The position numbers and the translations under genes are program-made. The notes below the pieces were generated by a model. The model was not told the DNA's origin. It saw nothing but the letters and a program-made list of their open reading frames with translations, and ran no database searches. A DNA stretch of 64,000 bases, from assembly GCF_018860565.1 (NCBI RefSeq), contig NZ_JAHKPS010000029.1, positions 231,260 to 295,259 of the forward strand. The letters are read 5' to 3'. Position 1 is the stretch's first letter, and each line of letters begins with the position of its first letter. Shown here piece by piece: positions 43,653 through 52,739 of this stretch. Origin of the DNA: Winogradskyella psychrotolerans. GTDB taxonomy: Bacteria; Bacteroidota; Bacteroidia; Flavobacteriales; Flavobacteriaceae.

Positions 43653-45587
43653 TTATAATTTTACGTTGCTTTGATTTGGATTTTCAATAGCATAGTTGTC
43701 GATGACTTGGAGGGTGGTCTCTCCATTTATTTTAAATGGTTCTCCAGAATATGGTTTTTTATATTCATTTTCTAAACTATGGGTTAAAATCCATTTTTCC
43801 AAGTCGGTTCGTGTAATATGACCTTTAATATATTTTTCTATCATTAAACTTGCCATTCGTCCGGCAAAACGACCTCCCCAATATCCGTTTTCAACAAAAA
43901 CAGCAATCGCAATCTTTGGATTGTCTTTAGGTGCAAACGCGACAAAAATAGAGTGGTCGGTAAGTTGTGTTTTGACTCCATCTATTTTTATGAAGTTTTC
44001 AGCAGTACCTGTTTTTCCACAAATATCAATACCAGGAACTCTTATGTGTTTTGCTGTACCCTCGTTATAAACATCAAACATCCCTTGTACTATAGGCTCA
44101 AAATGTTCTTTATCAATAGTGGTGTATTTTGGAGTTCTATATTTAATATCTATGGTGTCGCCTTCAATGTCTTTTATAATATGTGGAGTGTAGTAATATC
44201 CACGATTACCAATAGCTGCAGCCATATTAGCCAACTGAATTGGCGTGGCTTCAACTTCTCCCTGACCAATGGCGTTAGAAACGATATAGGTTGAACCCCA
44301 ACGATTATCACCATATGCCTTGTCATAATAATCTCCATCAGGAATTCGACCAGGTTGGCCTACGGATAAATCGTTATTTAAAAAGTTACCTAGCCCAAAA
44401 CTCTTTGCGTGTTTTGCCCAAATATTCATCCCATCTCCAGCGTCATCATATTTATCTACGATACGACGATATACATTCACAAAATAAGCATTACAAGATT
44501 GTGCAATACCAGAGTTCATAGAAACTGGGCTTTTGTGATGGTGGCAACCTGTTAAACGTCGATTACCATAATAGTAACCCATTCGACAAGGAAATGTTTC
44601 ATTAACGGAAACCACACCTTCTTGTAGCCCTATAAGAGCATTGATTACTTTAAACGGCGAACCAGGAGCATATTGAGCCTGTAACCCCCTATCAAAAGTG
44701 GGCATGTTAATCGTATCTCTAAATAATCGACTAAAATTTTTATTACGTTCTCTTCCTACAAGCAAATTAGGATTGTAACTTGGACCTGTAACCATAGCTA
44801 ATATTTCACCGCTTTGAGGATCTATAGCGACTATACCACCACGTTTGTTTTTCATTAATAACTCGCCATAAGCTTGTAGTTCTGAGTCTATGGTTATTGT
44901 AATATCCTTTCCGGGTTGAGGTAAAGTATCTAATGCTCCTTCTTTAAAAGGACCAATATTTTTATTAAAACGATCTTTTTGAATAAACTTTATACCTTTT
45001 ACTCCTCGTAGTACTTCTTCGTACGTTTTTTCAACACCTTGCTTACCAATAAGGTCACCCAAAACGTAATAAGGTTGATTTTTTATGGTTTGACGATTTA
45101 CTTCACCTAGATCGCCTAATACATTAGCACCAATATTGGTTTGATATGAACGGAGTGATCGTTTTTGAATATAAAAGCCTTCAAATTTTCGCATTTTTTC
45201 TTGAAGTACAGCGTAATCTTTCTTTGACAGTTGTTGTACAAAAGGTGAAGATAATCTTGGCGAGTAATTAGTGGCCCTTTTTAGCTTTTTATCGTATTCT
45301 TCTCGTGTTATTTTTAATAATTCGCAGAATTCATTTAGTTCTAATGAGTCTAAAGGCTTAACTTCTCTAGGAATCACCATTACATCGTAAGAAGGTTGAT
45401 TGGCAACTAAAAGTTTTCCGTTTCTGTCATAGACATAACCACGTTTAGGGTAATTGTATTCTTTTCTAATGGCAGTGTCTTCAAAAATATTGTAAGCAGA
45501 ACTATTGTAAACTTGAAGGTAAAACAAGCGCGCAATAAAAACAAGACCAACAAGAATTACAGTGGTTAGTAATAATAATTTTCTCAT
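43653..45587 (-). CDS. mrdA: Penicillin-binding protein 2
   Basis: 644 residues, class B PBP. One N-terminal transmembrane helix (LLLLTTVILVGLVFIARLFY) leads to the pedestal domain and then the transpeptidase. Motifs: SxxK in YAPGSPFKVINALIGL, SxN in IAQSCNAYFVNVY and KTG in DICGKTGTAEN. Cross-links side-wall peptidoglycan in the elongasome and is a beta-lactam target. It overlaps mreD by four bases (ATGA). Confidence 0.96.
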   Translation of the reverse strand: MRKLLLLTTVILVGLVFIARLFYLQVYNSSAYNIFEDTAIRKEYNYPKRGYVYDRNGKLLVANQPSYDVMVIPREVKPLDSLELNEFCELLKITREEYDKKLKRATNYSPRLSSPFVQQLSKKDYAVLQEKMRKFEGFYIQKRSLRSYQTNIGANVLGDLGEVNRQTIKNQPYYVLGDLIGKQGVEKTYEEVLRGVKGIKFIQKDRFNKNIGPFKEGALDTLPQPGKDITITIDSELQAYGELLMKNKRGGIVAIDPQSGEILAMVTGPSYNPNLLVGRERNKNFSRLFRDTINMPTFDRGLQAQYAPGSPFKVINALIGLQEGVVSVNETFPCRMGYYYGNRRLTGCHHHKSPVSMNSGIAQSCNAYFVNVYRRIVDKYDDAGDGMNIWAKHAKSFGLGNFLNNDLSVGQPGRIPDGDYYDKAYGDNRWGSTYIVSNAIGQGEVEATPIQLANMAAAIGNRGYYYTPHIIKDIEGDTIDIKYRTPKYTTIDKEHFEPIVQGMFDVYNEGTAKHIRVPGIDICGKTGTAENFIKIDGVKTQLTDHSIFVAFAPKDNPKIAIAVFVENGYWGGRFAGRMASLMIEKYIKGHITRTDLEKWILTHSLENEYKKPYSGEPFKINGETTLQVIDNYAIENPNQSNVKL

Positions 45588-46093
45588 TTTTTGTTTCGGC
45601 TAAATAAAATTATAATCAATACGCTTAGTATTATAGTGAAAATACTAGAAAATAACGTTTTTTGTAAGATTAAAAGTATATTGGAAATGTTAAAAATTTC
45701 TAATGAGAACAATATTAAATGATGAATTAGAGTACCTAATGAAATATAGGATATTAAGCTGCCCATGTCTGTGTTGCTAAACTTTATACTTTGGTGTTCG
45801 TATAACATACCAAACGCACTTTTTAAAAGTATAGGTCTTACATAGGCTAAACTTACAGCAGCAGCTGCATGTACTCCACCAGAATCTGAAAACATGTCTA
45901 CAAACATACCTAGTAAAAAACTCACTAGTAAAAGAACAAGACGTTCTTCCCTTATTGGAAATAGGAAAATGAAAATAATATAGATATATGGGTTAATATA
46001 TCCCAAAAAGTTAATTTGATTACATATCACAACCTGAGCTAATAATAGTAAAATAAACCTAGCGATATTTATGCCTGTAACATTATTCATCAC
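45584..46093 (-). CDS. mreD: Rod shape-determining protein MreD
   Basis: 169 residues with about five transmembrane helices and little charge (ARFILLLLAQVVICNQINFL; YIYIIFIFLFPIREERLVLL; LLLVSFLLGMFVDMFSDSGG). The GMFVDMFSDSGGVHAAAAV segment is the MreD landmark. Bridges MreC and the elongasome in the inner membrane. Four-base overlap with mrdA, 11-base overlap with mreC. Confidence 0.94.
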   Translation of the reverse strand: MMNNVTGINIARFILLLLAQVVICNQINFLGYINPYIYIIFIFLFPIREERLVLLLVSFLLGMFVDMFSDSGGVHAAAAVSLAYVRPILLKSAFGMLYEHQSIKFSNTDMGSLISYISLGTLIHHLILFSLEIFNISNILLILQKTLFSSIFTIILSVLIIILFSRNKK

Positions 46094-46904
46094 TACTATT
46101 TTCTAAATTTAAGATTTCGTTACGGTCTAAGTTTTCTAAAATATAAACGGTGCCAATATTGGTCATGTCGTTAAACAATTTTACTTGTATTGTGTAGGTG
46201 TCGCCACTAATATCACTTTCAAAACTAGAAATGGTACCAATACCAATACCTTTTGGGAAGATTGAAGATTGTCCACCTGTTTGAATTGTATCTCCAATTT
46301 TTACAGGTGCAAATTGAGAAACATCTTCTAGTTGAGCATAGATAGGAGATTCTCCATTCCATGTTAAAGAACCAATATGGTTTGTAGATTTTAACTTCGC
46401 ATTAATTCTACTTCTTGTGTTTAGAATAGATAAAGCTCTTGAGTAATTATTTGATGTATTATCAATAATACCAATGATTCCTTTAGAGGTAATTACGCCA
46501 AAATCTTCTTTAATACTATCATTTCTTCCTTTGTTTAATGTGAGGTAATTATTGGTAGAGGAATAACTGTTCTTATACACATCTGCAATAGTGACTCTGT
46601 ATATTGATTTAGAATATGTTGTGTCAATAAATGAAGAGTCGGTTGTTGTATTTCTATTAAATAGTTGTTCTCTTAAGCGTTTGTTTTCTTCCGAAAGAAT
46701 ATCATTTTCAGTTTTTAAGTTGAAATATTTGTCAACAGAATTGATGGTGCTATAAACTCCTCCTGTTAATCCATTGGCTGAGTTTATGAATTTACTCCTA
46801 TGATAAGAATGCGATTGAATGGTTAAAGCTAAGGCAATACTAAAAAGTAATAAAAACAACAGAAAGGTTTTGTTTCTTATAACAAAATTTAAAATTTGCT
46901 GCAT
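46083..46904 (-). CDS. mreC: Rod shape-determining protein MreC
   Basis: 273 residues. A transmembrane helix (TFLLFLLLFSIALALTIQSH) and a short coiled coil (SEENKRLREQLFNRN) are followed by the periplasmic beta-barrel pair (KDSIKEDFGVITSKGIIGII; TSNNYSRALSILNTRSRINA; QLEDVSQFAPVKIGDTIQTG). Scaffolds PBP2/RodA to MreB. Starts ten bases after the mreB stop. Confidence 0.95.
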   Translation of the reverse strand: MQQILNFVIRNKTFLLFLLLFSIALALTIQSHSYHRSKFINSANGLTGGVYSTINSVDKYFNLKTENDILSEENKRLREQLFNRNTTTDSSFIDTTYSKSIYRVTIADVYKNSYSSTNNYLTLNKGRNDSIKEDFGVITSKGIIGIIDNTSNNYSRALSILNTRSRINAKLKSTNHIGSLTWNGESPIYAQLEDVSQFAPVKIGDTIQTGGQSSIFPKGIGIGTISSFESDISGDTYTIQVKLFNDMTNIGTVYILENLDRNEILNLENSSDE

Positions 46905-46914
46905 TATTTACTTT

Positions 46915-47943
46915 TTATTTAATCAATACGCTTTTGTATTTAGGTAAGTTTTTAAGCACAATACCTGTACCTCTTACTACTGCTCTTAAAGGGTCTTCTG
47001 CAATATAAACGGGTAAATCTGTTTTTTGGGACAAACGTTTATCGAGACCTCTTAACATAGATCCTCCACCTGCTAAATAAATTCCAGTATTGTAAATATC
47101 TGCAGCTAATTCTGGAGGTGTTTGAGATAAGGTTTCCATGACAGAGTCTTCAATACGTAAAATAGATTTATCTAAAGCTTTTGCAATTTCACGAAATGAA
47201 ATCTGAACTTGTTTCGGTTTCCCTGTTAACAAATCACGACCTTGTACACTCATATCTTCTGGTGGCAACTCTAAATCTTCAGTAGCTGCGCCAATTTGAA
47301 TTTTAATTTTTTCGGCCGTTCTATCTCCAACATATAAGTTATGTTGCGTTCTCATGTAATAAATAATGTCGTTTGTAAATACATCACCTGCAACTTTTAC
47401 AGATTTATCACAAACAATACCGCCAAGAGCAATAACTGCGATTTCAGTGGTACCTCCACCTATATCAACAATCATATTTCCTTTAGGTTGCATAATATCT
47501 ACACCAATACCAATGGCAGCAGCCATTGGTTCATGTATTAAATAAACTTCTTTTCCATTAACACGCTCACATGACTCTTTTACAGCTCGCATTTCTACTT
47601 CGGTAATACCAGAAGGAATACAAACTACCATACGTAATGCTGGGTTAAAAAACTTTTTCTTTAATGCAGGAATATTTTTAATAAACAAACTTATCATTTG
47701 TTCTGAAGCATCAAAATCGGCAATTACACCATCTTTCAATGGACGAATTGTTTTGATATTTTCATGCGTTTTTCCTTGCATCATGTTGGCTTCCTTACCA
47801 ACTGCTATTATTTTTCCGCTTATGCGGTCTCTTGCTACTATAGATGGATTGTCAACAACAACTTTGTCATTGTGGATTATCAATGTATTTGCGGTTCCTA
47901 AATCTATGGCTATTTCTTCCGTTAGGAAATCAAAAAATCCCAT
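46915..47943 (-). CDS. mreB: Rod shape-determining protein MreB (actin homologue)
   Basis: 342 residues. Cytoskeletal ATPase under the inner membrane that guides elongation. Phosphate-1 loop is EIAIDLGTANTLIIHNDKV, phosphate-2 is NMIVDIGGGTTEIAVIALGG and the adenosine loop is GIYLAGGGSMLRGLDKRLSQ. Length and motifs are canonical. First gene of the mreBCD-mrdA-rodA operon. Upstream, TACTTTTA on the minus strand is a one-mismatch TAnnTTTG candidate. A terminator separates it from purH. Confidence 0.97.
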   Translation of the reverse strand: MGFFDFLTEEIAIDLGTANTLIIHNDKVVVDNPSIVARDRISGKIIAVGKEANMMQGKTHENIKTIRPLKDGVIADFDASEQMISLFIKNIPALKKKFFNPALRMVVCIPSGITEVEMRAVKESCERVNGKEVYLIHEPMAAAIGIGVDIMQPKGNMIVDIGGGTTEIAVIALGGIVCDKSVKVAGDVFTNDIIYYMRTQHNLYVGDRTAEKIKIQIGAATEDLELPPEDMSVQGRDLLTGKPKQVQISFREIAKALDKSILRIEDSVMETLSQTPPELAADIYNTGIYLAGGGSMLRGLDKRLSQKTDLPVYIAEDPLRAVVRGTGIVLKNLPKYKSVLIK

Positions 47944-48113
47944 GTGCTATTCTTAATTATTTGGGTTATTTGTATCTTATTCTTAAGACTATCTGTAAAA
48001 GTAGTAAAATATACGTTATTTATATGTTTAAAGATGTTTATTGCTAAACTTTTTTTATTTTTTCTTTTACTTTACCAATAAAACAAATTAGAAGAGGGCT
48101 TTGATAAAAAAAA

Positions 48114-48156
48114 AGAACCCAAAATTAAGATGGTTTGTATCTCTATTTTGGGTTCT
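48114..48156 (-). terminator. Terminator between purH and mreB
   Basis: Arms AGAACCCAAAAT (48114-48125) and ATTTTGGGTTCT (48145-48156), followed on the minus strand by a T run. It lies 15 bases past the purH stop, so purH and the mre operon are probably separate units. Confidence 0.85.
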
Positions 48157-48170
48157 CTATATGACGTTTT

Positions 48171-49700
48171 TTAATGTTTAAAATGACGTGTACCTGTCAT
48201 TACCATAGCAACATTGTTTTCATTACAATAGTCAATACTTAATTGGTCTTTTATAGAACCACCTGGTTGAATTACAGCGGTAATACCAGCATTGTTTGCA
48301 ATTTCTACGCAATCTGGGAATGGGAAAAAGGCATCACTTGCCATTACGGCTCCTTTTAAATCAAAATTAAAAGATTGTGCTTTGTGAATGGCTTGGTTTA
48401 AGGCGTCAACACGACTTGTTTGTCCTGTGCCACTAGCGCATAGTTGTTTGTTTTTGGCCAAAACAATTGTGTTAGATTTAGTGTGCTTACAAATTTTTGA
48501 AGCAAATATTAAATCGTCTAATTCATTTGAAGTCGCTGTTGTTTTTGTAACTGGTTTTAAACCTTCAAGTGTATCTGTTATATTATTTCTATCTTGAACT
48601 AAGATACCATTTAAACAACTTCTTACATTGGTTTGTGGCATCTCTATATCTTTCAAGATTAAAAGGATTCTGTTTTTCTTACCTTTTAGAATTTCTAAAG
48701 CTTCATCAGAAAACGATGGTGCAATGACAACTTCGCAAAATAATTTGTGAATTTCTTCAGCAGTAGCAATATCAATTTCAGTATTACTAATTAATACACC
48801 GCCAAAAGCAGAAACAGGATCACCAGCTAAGGCATCTAAATAAGCTTGGTGTAAGGTGTCGCGTTGTGCTAAACCGCAAGCATTATTGTGTTTTAAAACG
48901 GCAAAGGTTGGTGCATCGTTTTTAAATTCTAACATTAAATTTACAGCTGCATCAACATCTAAAAGATTGTTATAGCTTAATTCTTTACCATGTAGTTTTG
49001 TGAAAATTTCATCAAAATCGCCAAAGAAAAACCCTTTTTGGTGTGGATTCTCGCCATATCGTAAAACTTTACCTTTATTTTCTGAAATTTTTAAAGATGG
49101 AATTTCATGATTTTGGTTGAAGTAATTAAAAATAGCTGAGTCATAATGAGAAGACACATTAAATGCTTTTGCAGCAAATTGTTTTCTGTCTTCCTCAGAT
49201 GTTTCTCCATTTTTAGTTTCTAATAAGTCTAAAAACTCTGCATAATCGTCTACTGAAGACACGCAAGTAACATCAGCGTAATTTTTAGCAGCAGCTCTAA
49301 TTAAAGAAATACCTCCAATATCAATTTTTTCAATAATATCTTGATTGCTTGCTCCAGAAGCAACTGTTTTTTCGAAAGGATATAAATCTACGATGACAAC
49401 GTCGATTTGTGGAATATCAAATTCTTTTAATTCGGCAACATCTCCGTCGTGGTTTTGGCGATTTAAAATACCTCCAAAAACTTTAGGATGTAAAGTTTTT
49501 ACACGTCCGCCAAGAATTGAAGGGTAAGATGTTACATCTTCTACTGGTACAACGTCAATTCCTAAATCTTTAATGAATTTTTCTGTGCCTCCTGTAGAGT
49601 AAATGGTTACGTTTAAGTCGTTTAGTTTTTTAACGATTGGTTCTAATCCATCTTTACTAAATACAGAAATTAGTGCCGATGAAATGGTTTTGTTGTTCAT
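48171..49700 (-). CDS. purH: Bifunctional AICAR transformylase / IMP cyclohydrolase
   Basis: 509 residues from ATG 49700 (MNNKTISSALISVFSKDGLE); the longer ORF start at 49745 lies upstream of the -7 box. Last two steps of de novo purine synthesis. The N-terminal cyclohydrolase reads STGGTEKFIKDLG and GGRVKTLHPKVFGGIL; the C-terminal formyltransferase reads FAVLKHNNACGLA with the catalytic Lys-His and SDAFFPFPDCVE. Standard length. A -7 box lies 27 bases upstream. Confidence 0.97.
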   Translation of the reverse strand: MNNKTISSALISVFSKDGLEPIVKKLNDLNVTIYSTGGTEKFIKDLGIDVVPVEDVTSYPSILGGRVKTLHPKVFGGILNRQNHDGDVAELKEFDIPQIDVVIVDLYPFEKTVASGASNQDIIEKIDIGGISLIRAAAKNYADVTCVSSVDDYAEFLDLLETKNGETSEEDRKQFAAKAFNVSSHYDSAIFNYFNQNHEIPSLKISENKGKVLRYGENPHQKGFFFGDFDEIFTKLHGKELSYNNLLDVDAAVNLMLEFKNDAPTFAVLKHNNACGLAQRDTLHQAYLDALAGDPVSAFGGVLISNTEIDIATAEEIHKLFCEVVIAPSFSDEALEILKGKKNRILLILKDIEMPQTNVRSCLNGILVQDRNNITDTLEGLKPVTKTTATSNELDDLIFASKICKHTKSNTIVLAKNKQLCASGTGQTSRVDALNQAIHKAQSFNFDLKGAVMASDAFFPFPDCVEIANNAGITAVIQPGGSIKDQLSIDYCNENNVAMVMTGTRHFKH

Positions 49701-49726
49701 AATGTTGTGTTGTGTTTTAGATGCGG

Positions 49727-49734
49727 CAAAAATA
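49727..49734 (-). promoter_or_regulatory. -7 promoter box for purH
   Basis: Minus strand TATTTTTG, a TAnnTTTG match, 27 bases before the ATG at 49700. It lies inside the longer ORF, which decides the start. Confidence 0.55.
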
Positions 49735-49846
49735 CGTATATTCACAAATAAAAGCTTGATGCAAAATGTAGTTTCTTTAAGTTTTTTGTAACAATAAATT
49801 GTTGAAAACGTCCTATCTTTAAAATATTGAATTTATTGTCCTTTTT

Positions 49847-49854
49847 TAGCTTTG
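49847..49854 (+). promoter_or_regulatory. -7 promoter box for the ABC permease
   Basis: TAGCTTTG, a full TAnnTTTG match, with TTG at 49827-49829 (17-base spacing). Leader about 40 bases to the ATG at 49902. Confidence 0.5.
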
Positions 49855-49901
49855 GTTAAAATGCTAAAAATCACTTAAATTTTTTATAAAACAACCCTTG
49901 C

Positions 49902-51155
49902 ATGCTGGTCTATTTACGTTTACTAAAAGAGAGTTTTTCATTTGCGCTAAATGCGCTTCGCACAAATAAACTCAGAACATTTTTGTCACTTTTAGGTGTT
50001 ACGGTTGGTATTTTTTCTATCATCGCTGTTTTGGCAGCGGTTGATTCTTTAGATAAAACTATTCAAGGTCAATTAAGTTCTTTAGATAGTAATACCATGT
50101 ATTTGGCTAATATGCCTTTTGGTCCAACAGATGTACCGCGTTGGCAAAGAGAAACTTTTGATGAGGTATCTTATAATGAATACAAAAGCATAAAATCTTC
50201 TGTAGCTGATGCAGAACATGTGGCTTTGCAACTCTTTGTAAAACGCGAAAATATTAGATACGAATCGGAATTGGTAAGTAGTGTGAATACTGTTGTTGTA
50301 TCTCATGAATTTATTGATATTCAGGTTATGGAATTTGAAAAAGGACGTTTTTTTAGTGAGTCTGAATCTAATTCTGGACGACCAGTTGTGGTTATCGGAT
50401 CTGAAATTGCAAAATCACTTTTTGGTGAACTCGAACCAATTGGTAAAAAAGTACGTCTTTATGGTCAGAAATTTACGGTTATTGGAGTCGTTAAAAAAGA
50501 AGGCTCGGGTCTGTTTGGAGACAGTAATGATGTTTCAATATTTCTTCCAACGAATTATGTGAGAAATCGATACGGAGATAATAATCCGTTTATGAAGTAT
50601 ATTGTTGTAATTAAGCCTAAAAAAGATGCAGATATCGAAGGTTTAAAAGCAGAAGTTGTTCAGTTGATGCGAAATAAAAGAGGTTTAAAGCCAGATGAAA
50701 TAGATACCTTTTTTATTAGTGTTATTTCTGGACTGCAAGATGTTATTGATACTATTATAGGCAGTTTAAATTTAATAGGTTGGGTAATTAGTGGGTTTTC
50801 GCTTTTAGTTGGCGGTTTTGGTATTGCAAATATTATGTTTGTGAGTGTTAAAGAACGTACCAATCTTATTGGAATACAGAAATCGTTAGGAGCTAAGAAC
50901 AAATTTATATTGTTTCAGTTTTTATTTGAAGCTGTGATTTTGGCTGTAGTAGGTGGGTTAGTAGGTCTTTTTTTAGTATGGATAGGAACTCTAATTGGAA
51001 GTTATTACGCTGAAGATTTTGAATTTGTACTTTCTCCTCAGAATATGGCTCTTGGATTTTTTATATCTTCAATAATTGGTTTAATTTCAGGAGTGGTTCC
51101 TGCACTAACAGCATCAAGGTTAGATCCAGTGGAAGCTATACGTACAGGAATGTAG
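49902..51155 (+). CDS. ABC transporter permease, MacB/FtsX family
   Basis: 417 residues. An N-terminal helix follows LRTNKLRTFLSLLGVTVGIF, then a MacB-like periplasmic core domain (about 50-260; VVVIGSEIAKSLFGELEPIG), then three C-terminal helices (IGWVISGFSLLVGGFGIANI; ILFQFLFEAVILAVVGGLVG; ALGFFISSIIGLISGVVPAL) ending SRLDPVEAIRTGM. Mechanotransmission-type permease for lipoproteins, peptides or antibiotics. The ATPase and membrane-fusion partners are not adjacent. Confidence 0.93.
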   Translation: MLVYLRLLKESFSFALNALRTNKLRTFLSLLGVTVGIFSIIAVLAAVDSLDKTIQGQLSSLDSNTMYLANMPFGPTDVPRWQRETFDEVSYNEYKSIKSSVADAEHVALQLFVKRENIRYESELVSSVNTVVVSHEFIDIQVMEFEKGRFFSESESNSGRPVVVIGSEIAKSLFGELEPIGKKVRLYGQKFTVIGVVKKEGSGLFGDSNDVSIFLPTNYVRNRYGDNNPFMKYIVVIKPKKDADIEGLKAEVVQLMRNKRGLKPDEIDTFFISVISGLQDVIDTIIGSLNLIGWVISGFSLLVGGFGIANIMFVSVKERTNLIGIQKSLGAKNKFILFQFLFEAVILAVVGGLVGLFLVWIGTLIGSYYAEDFEFVLSPQNMALGFFISSIIGLISGVVPALTASRLDPVEAIRTGM

Positions 51156-51165
51156 AATTTAGTTT

Positions 51166-51624
51166 TTATTTTAATAAAGAAGCCACCTCTTTACAAACAA
51201 ATTCTAAAAACCGTTCATCGGCTTCTGTAAAAGGGTCTGGAGTATTAGAGTCAATATCTATTTGTCCAATATTTTCTCCATTTATAAAAATAGGAATAAC
51301 TATTTCAGCCTTTACGGTTATGCTACAGGCAATGTAATTATCTTGAGCTGTTACATCTGGTACCACAAAATTCTGATTGCTAATAGCGACTTGTCCGCAG
51401 ATACCTTTTCCAAATGGAATAATAGTATGGTCAGTAGGAGCACCAACATAAGGTCCTAGTTTTAATTCGTCTTTATCTCCATTTTTAAAGTAGAAACCAA
51501 CCCAGTTATAATAACTTATATTTGCTTCAAGAGTTTCGCAAATTTTAAGTAAACGTTGGTCAATAGTGCAATCGTCTTGTGTAACAATTGATTTTATTTT
51601 AGGTTTTAAGTCTTGTAAATTCAT
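51166..51624 (-). CDS. GAF domain protein, probable free methionine-(R)-sulfoxide reductase
   Basis: 152 residues, a single GAF domain. LEANISYYNWVGFYFKNGDK, GPYVGAPTDHTIIPFGKGIC and NYIACSITVKAEIVIPIFIN match the fRMsr (YebR-like) group. Two cysteines of the catalytic set are visible, in KGICGQ and YIACS. It would reduce free Met-R-sulfoxide. No third partner Cys is obvious to me, so a plain ligand-binding GAF remains possible. A -7 box lies upstream. Confidence 0.85.
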   Translation of the reverse strand: MNLQDLKPKIKSIVTQDDCTIDQRLLKICETLEANISYYNWVGFYFKNGDKDELKLGPYVGAPTDHTIIPFGKGICGQVAISNQNFVVPDVTAQDNYIACSITVKAEIVIPIFINGENIGQIDIDSNTPDPFTEADERFLEFVCKEVASLLK

Positions 51625-51643
51625 AGCTGTGAAAAACTTTTGC

Positions 51644-51651
51644 CAAAAGTA
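51644..51651 (-). promoter_or_regulatory. -7 promoter box for the GAF gene
   Basis: Minus strand TACTTTTG, a TAnnTTTG match, 20 bases before the ATG at 51624. Confidence 0.5.
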
Positions 51652-51716
51652 TTTAAAATGCGCTATTTTGAATTACTGTTTTCATAAATTTAACATCAAA
51701 CTAATATACTTAACAT

Positions 51717-52268
51717 TTGAGGACACTTTTAGTGAAATATAAACTTGTTATACGCTTTATAATCACGTTTTTAGCTGTTTATGGGGTTTTGACTGTTGGC
51801 TATAATTTATATTTAAATGTATCTGATGGTTCAAAGTTTTACCCAGATTATTTAACTCATTTAGTAGCTGAGCAAACAAATGCGCTGTTAAATGGCTTAG
51901 GTTATGAGTCTAATATTATGCCTCACCCAAATGAGTCGTCAGTAAAAATCATCATTAACGGAACATATGTAGCGCGTGTAATAGAAGGTTGCAATGCTGT
52001 TAGTATTATCATTTTGTTTTTGTCTTTTATAGTAGCTTTTGCAGGTAAATTTAAAACCACACTTATTTATTGCTTTGCAGGAAGTATTATTATTTATGCT
52101 TTTAATTTAATTAGAATTGTAATCCTTTCAATAGGTCTTTATCATTATCCTTGGCGAAGAGAAATTTTACACACTGTTATTTTTCCTATGTTAATTTACG
52201 GCACTGTTTTTTTGCTTTGGATGGTTTGGGTAAACAGATTTTCTAAACATATAAAGACCAATGCATAA
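51717..52268 (+). CDS. xrtF: Exosortase family protein XrtF
   Basis: 183 residues from a TTG start (MRTLLVKYKLVIRFIITFLA fits the family N-terminus; no ATG is available). Multi-pass membrane cysteine transpeptidase of the exosortase type, proposed to process C-terminal sorting signals. The triad is Cys92 (IEGCNAVSI), Arg133 (NLIRIVIL) and His152 (EILHTVIFP). The next gene overlaps by eight bases and is its usual partner. No cognate sorted substrate is evident in the window. Confidence 0.92.
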   Translation: MRTLLVKYKLVIRFIITFLAVYGVLTVGYNLYLNVSDGSKFYPDYLTHLVAEQTNALLNGLGYESNIMPHPNESSVKIIINGTYVARVIEGCNAVSIIILFLSFIVAFAGKFKTTLIYCFAGSIIIYAFNLIRIVILSIGLYHYPWRREILHTVIFPMLIYGTVFLLWMVWVNRFSKHIKTNA

Positions 52269-52689
52269 AATTGTTACTTATTTTTTAATTGGAATACTAC
52301 TAATGTTGTTAGTCTTAATAAGGGCTTATGAAAACGTACTATTTTACGATCCGTATCTAACCTTTTTTAAAAATGACTATTTGTATATAGATAGTCCAAG
52401 ACGAGAAATTGCAAAATTGGTTTTAAATACAACGTTTCGGTTTGTGTTAAATACACTCATTTCTTTAGGGATTTTATATCTTATATTTAAAGACAGGAGT
52501 ATTATTAAGTTTTCTGCGTTAATCTATTTTGTAGCTTATGTATTATTGCTTATTCCGTTTTTGTATTTTGTAGTAAATCCTAAACAAGAAGATTATTATC
52601 TCTTTTTTAATATTAGGAGGTTTTTAATACAGCCAATACTTTTAATTTTACTCTTTCCAGCCTTTTATTACTATAAGCTAAATCGTTAA
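52261..52689 (+). CDS. Exosortase F system-associated membrane protein
   Basis: 142 residues with about four transmembrane helices (FLIGILLMLLVLIRAYENVL; TLISLGILYLIFKDRS; ALIYFVAYVLLLIPFLYFVV; LLILLFPAFYYYKLNR). The conserved polar stretch FYDPYLTFFKNDY lies between the first two. The start overlaps xrtF by eight bases. This two-gene arrangement is typical for Flavobacteriaceae; the partner has no enzymatic motif and probably assists XrtF. Confidence 0.9.
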   Translation: MHKIVTYFLIGILLMLLVLIRAYENVLFYDPYLTFFKNDYLYIDSPRREIAKLVLNTTFRFVLNTLISLGILYLIFKDRSIIKFSALIYFVAYVLLLIPFLYFVVNPKQEDYYLFFNIRRFLIQPILLILLFPAFYYYKLNR

Positions 52690-52719
52690 TAGTTTTATAA
52701 TTTTACTTTATCAATTCAA

Positions 52720-52735
52720 TAATTTTGTAGCTTTG
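52720..52735 (+). promoter_or_regulatory. Tandem -7 boxes for the HYC_CC_PP gene
   Basis: Two full TAnnTTTG matches back to back: TAATTTTG (52720-52727) and TAGCTTTG (52728-52735). The second ends four bases before the GTG at 52740, so the transcript could be leaderless. Confidence 0.6.
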
Positions 52736-52739
52736 CATT

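Noticed and set aside
47943..48171. One purH-mreBCD-mrdA-rodA operon
   Set aside because: A strong hairpin with a T run lies right after purH (48114-48156), and mreB has its own upstream region, so shared order need not mean co-transcription.
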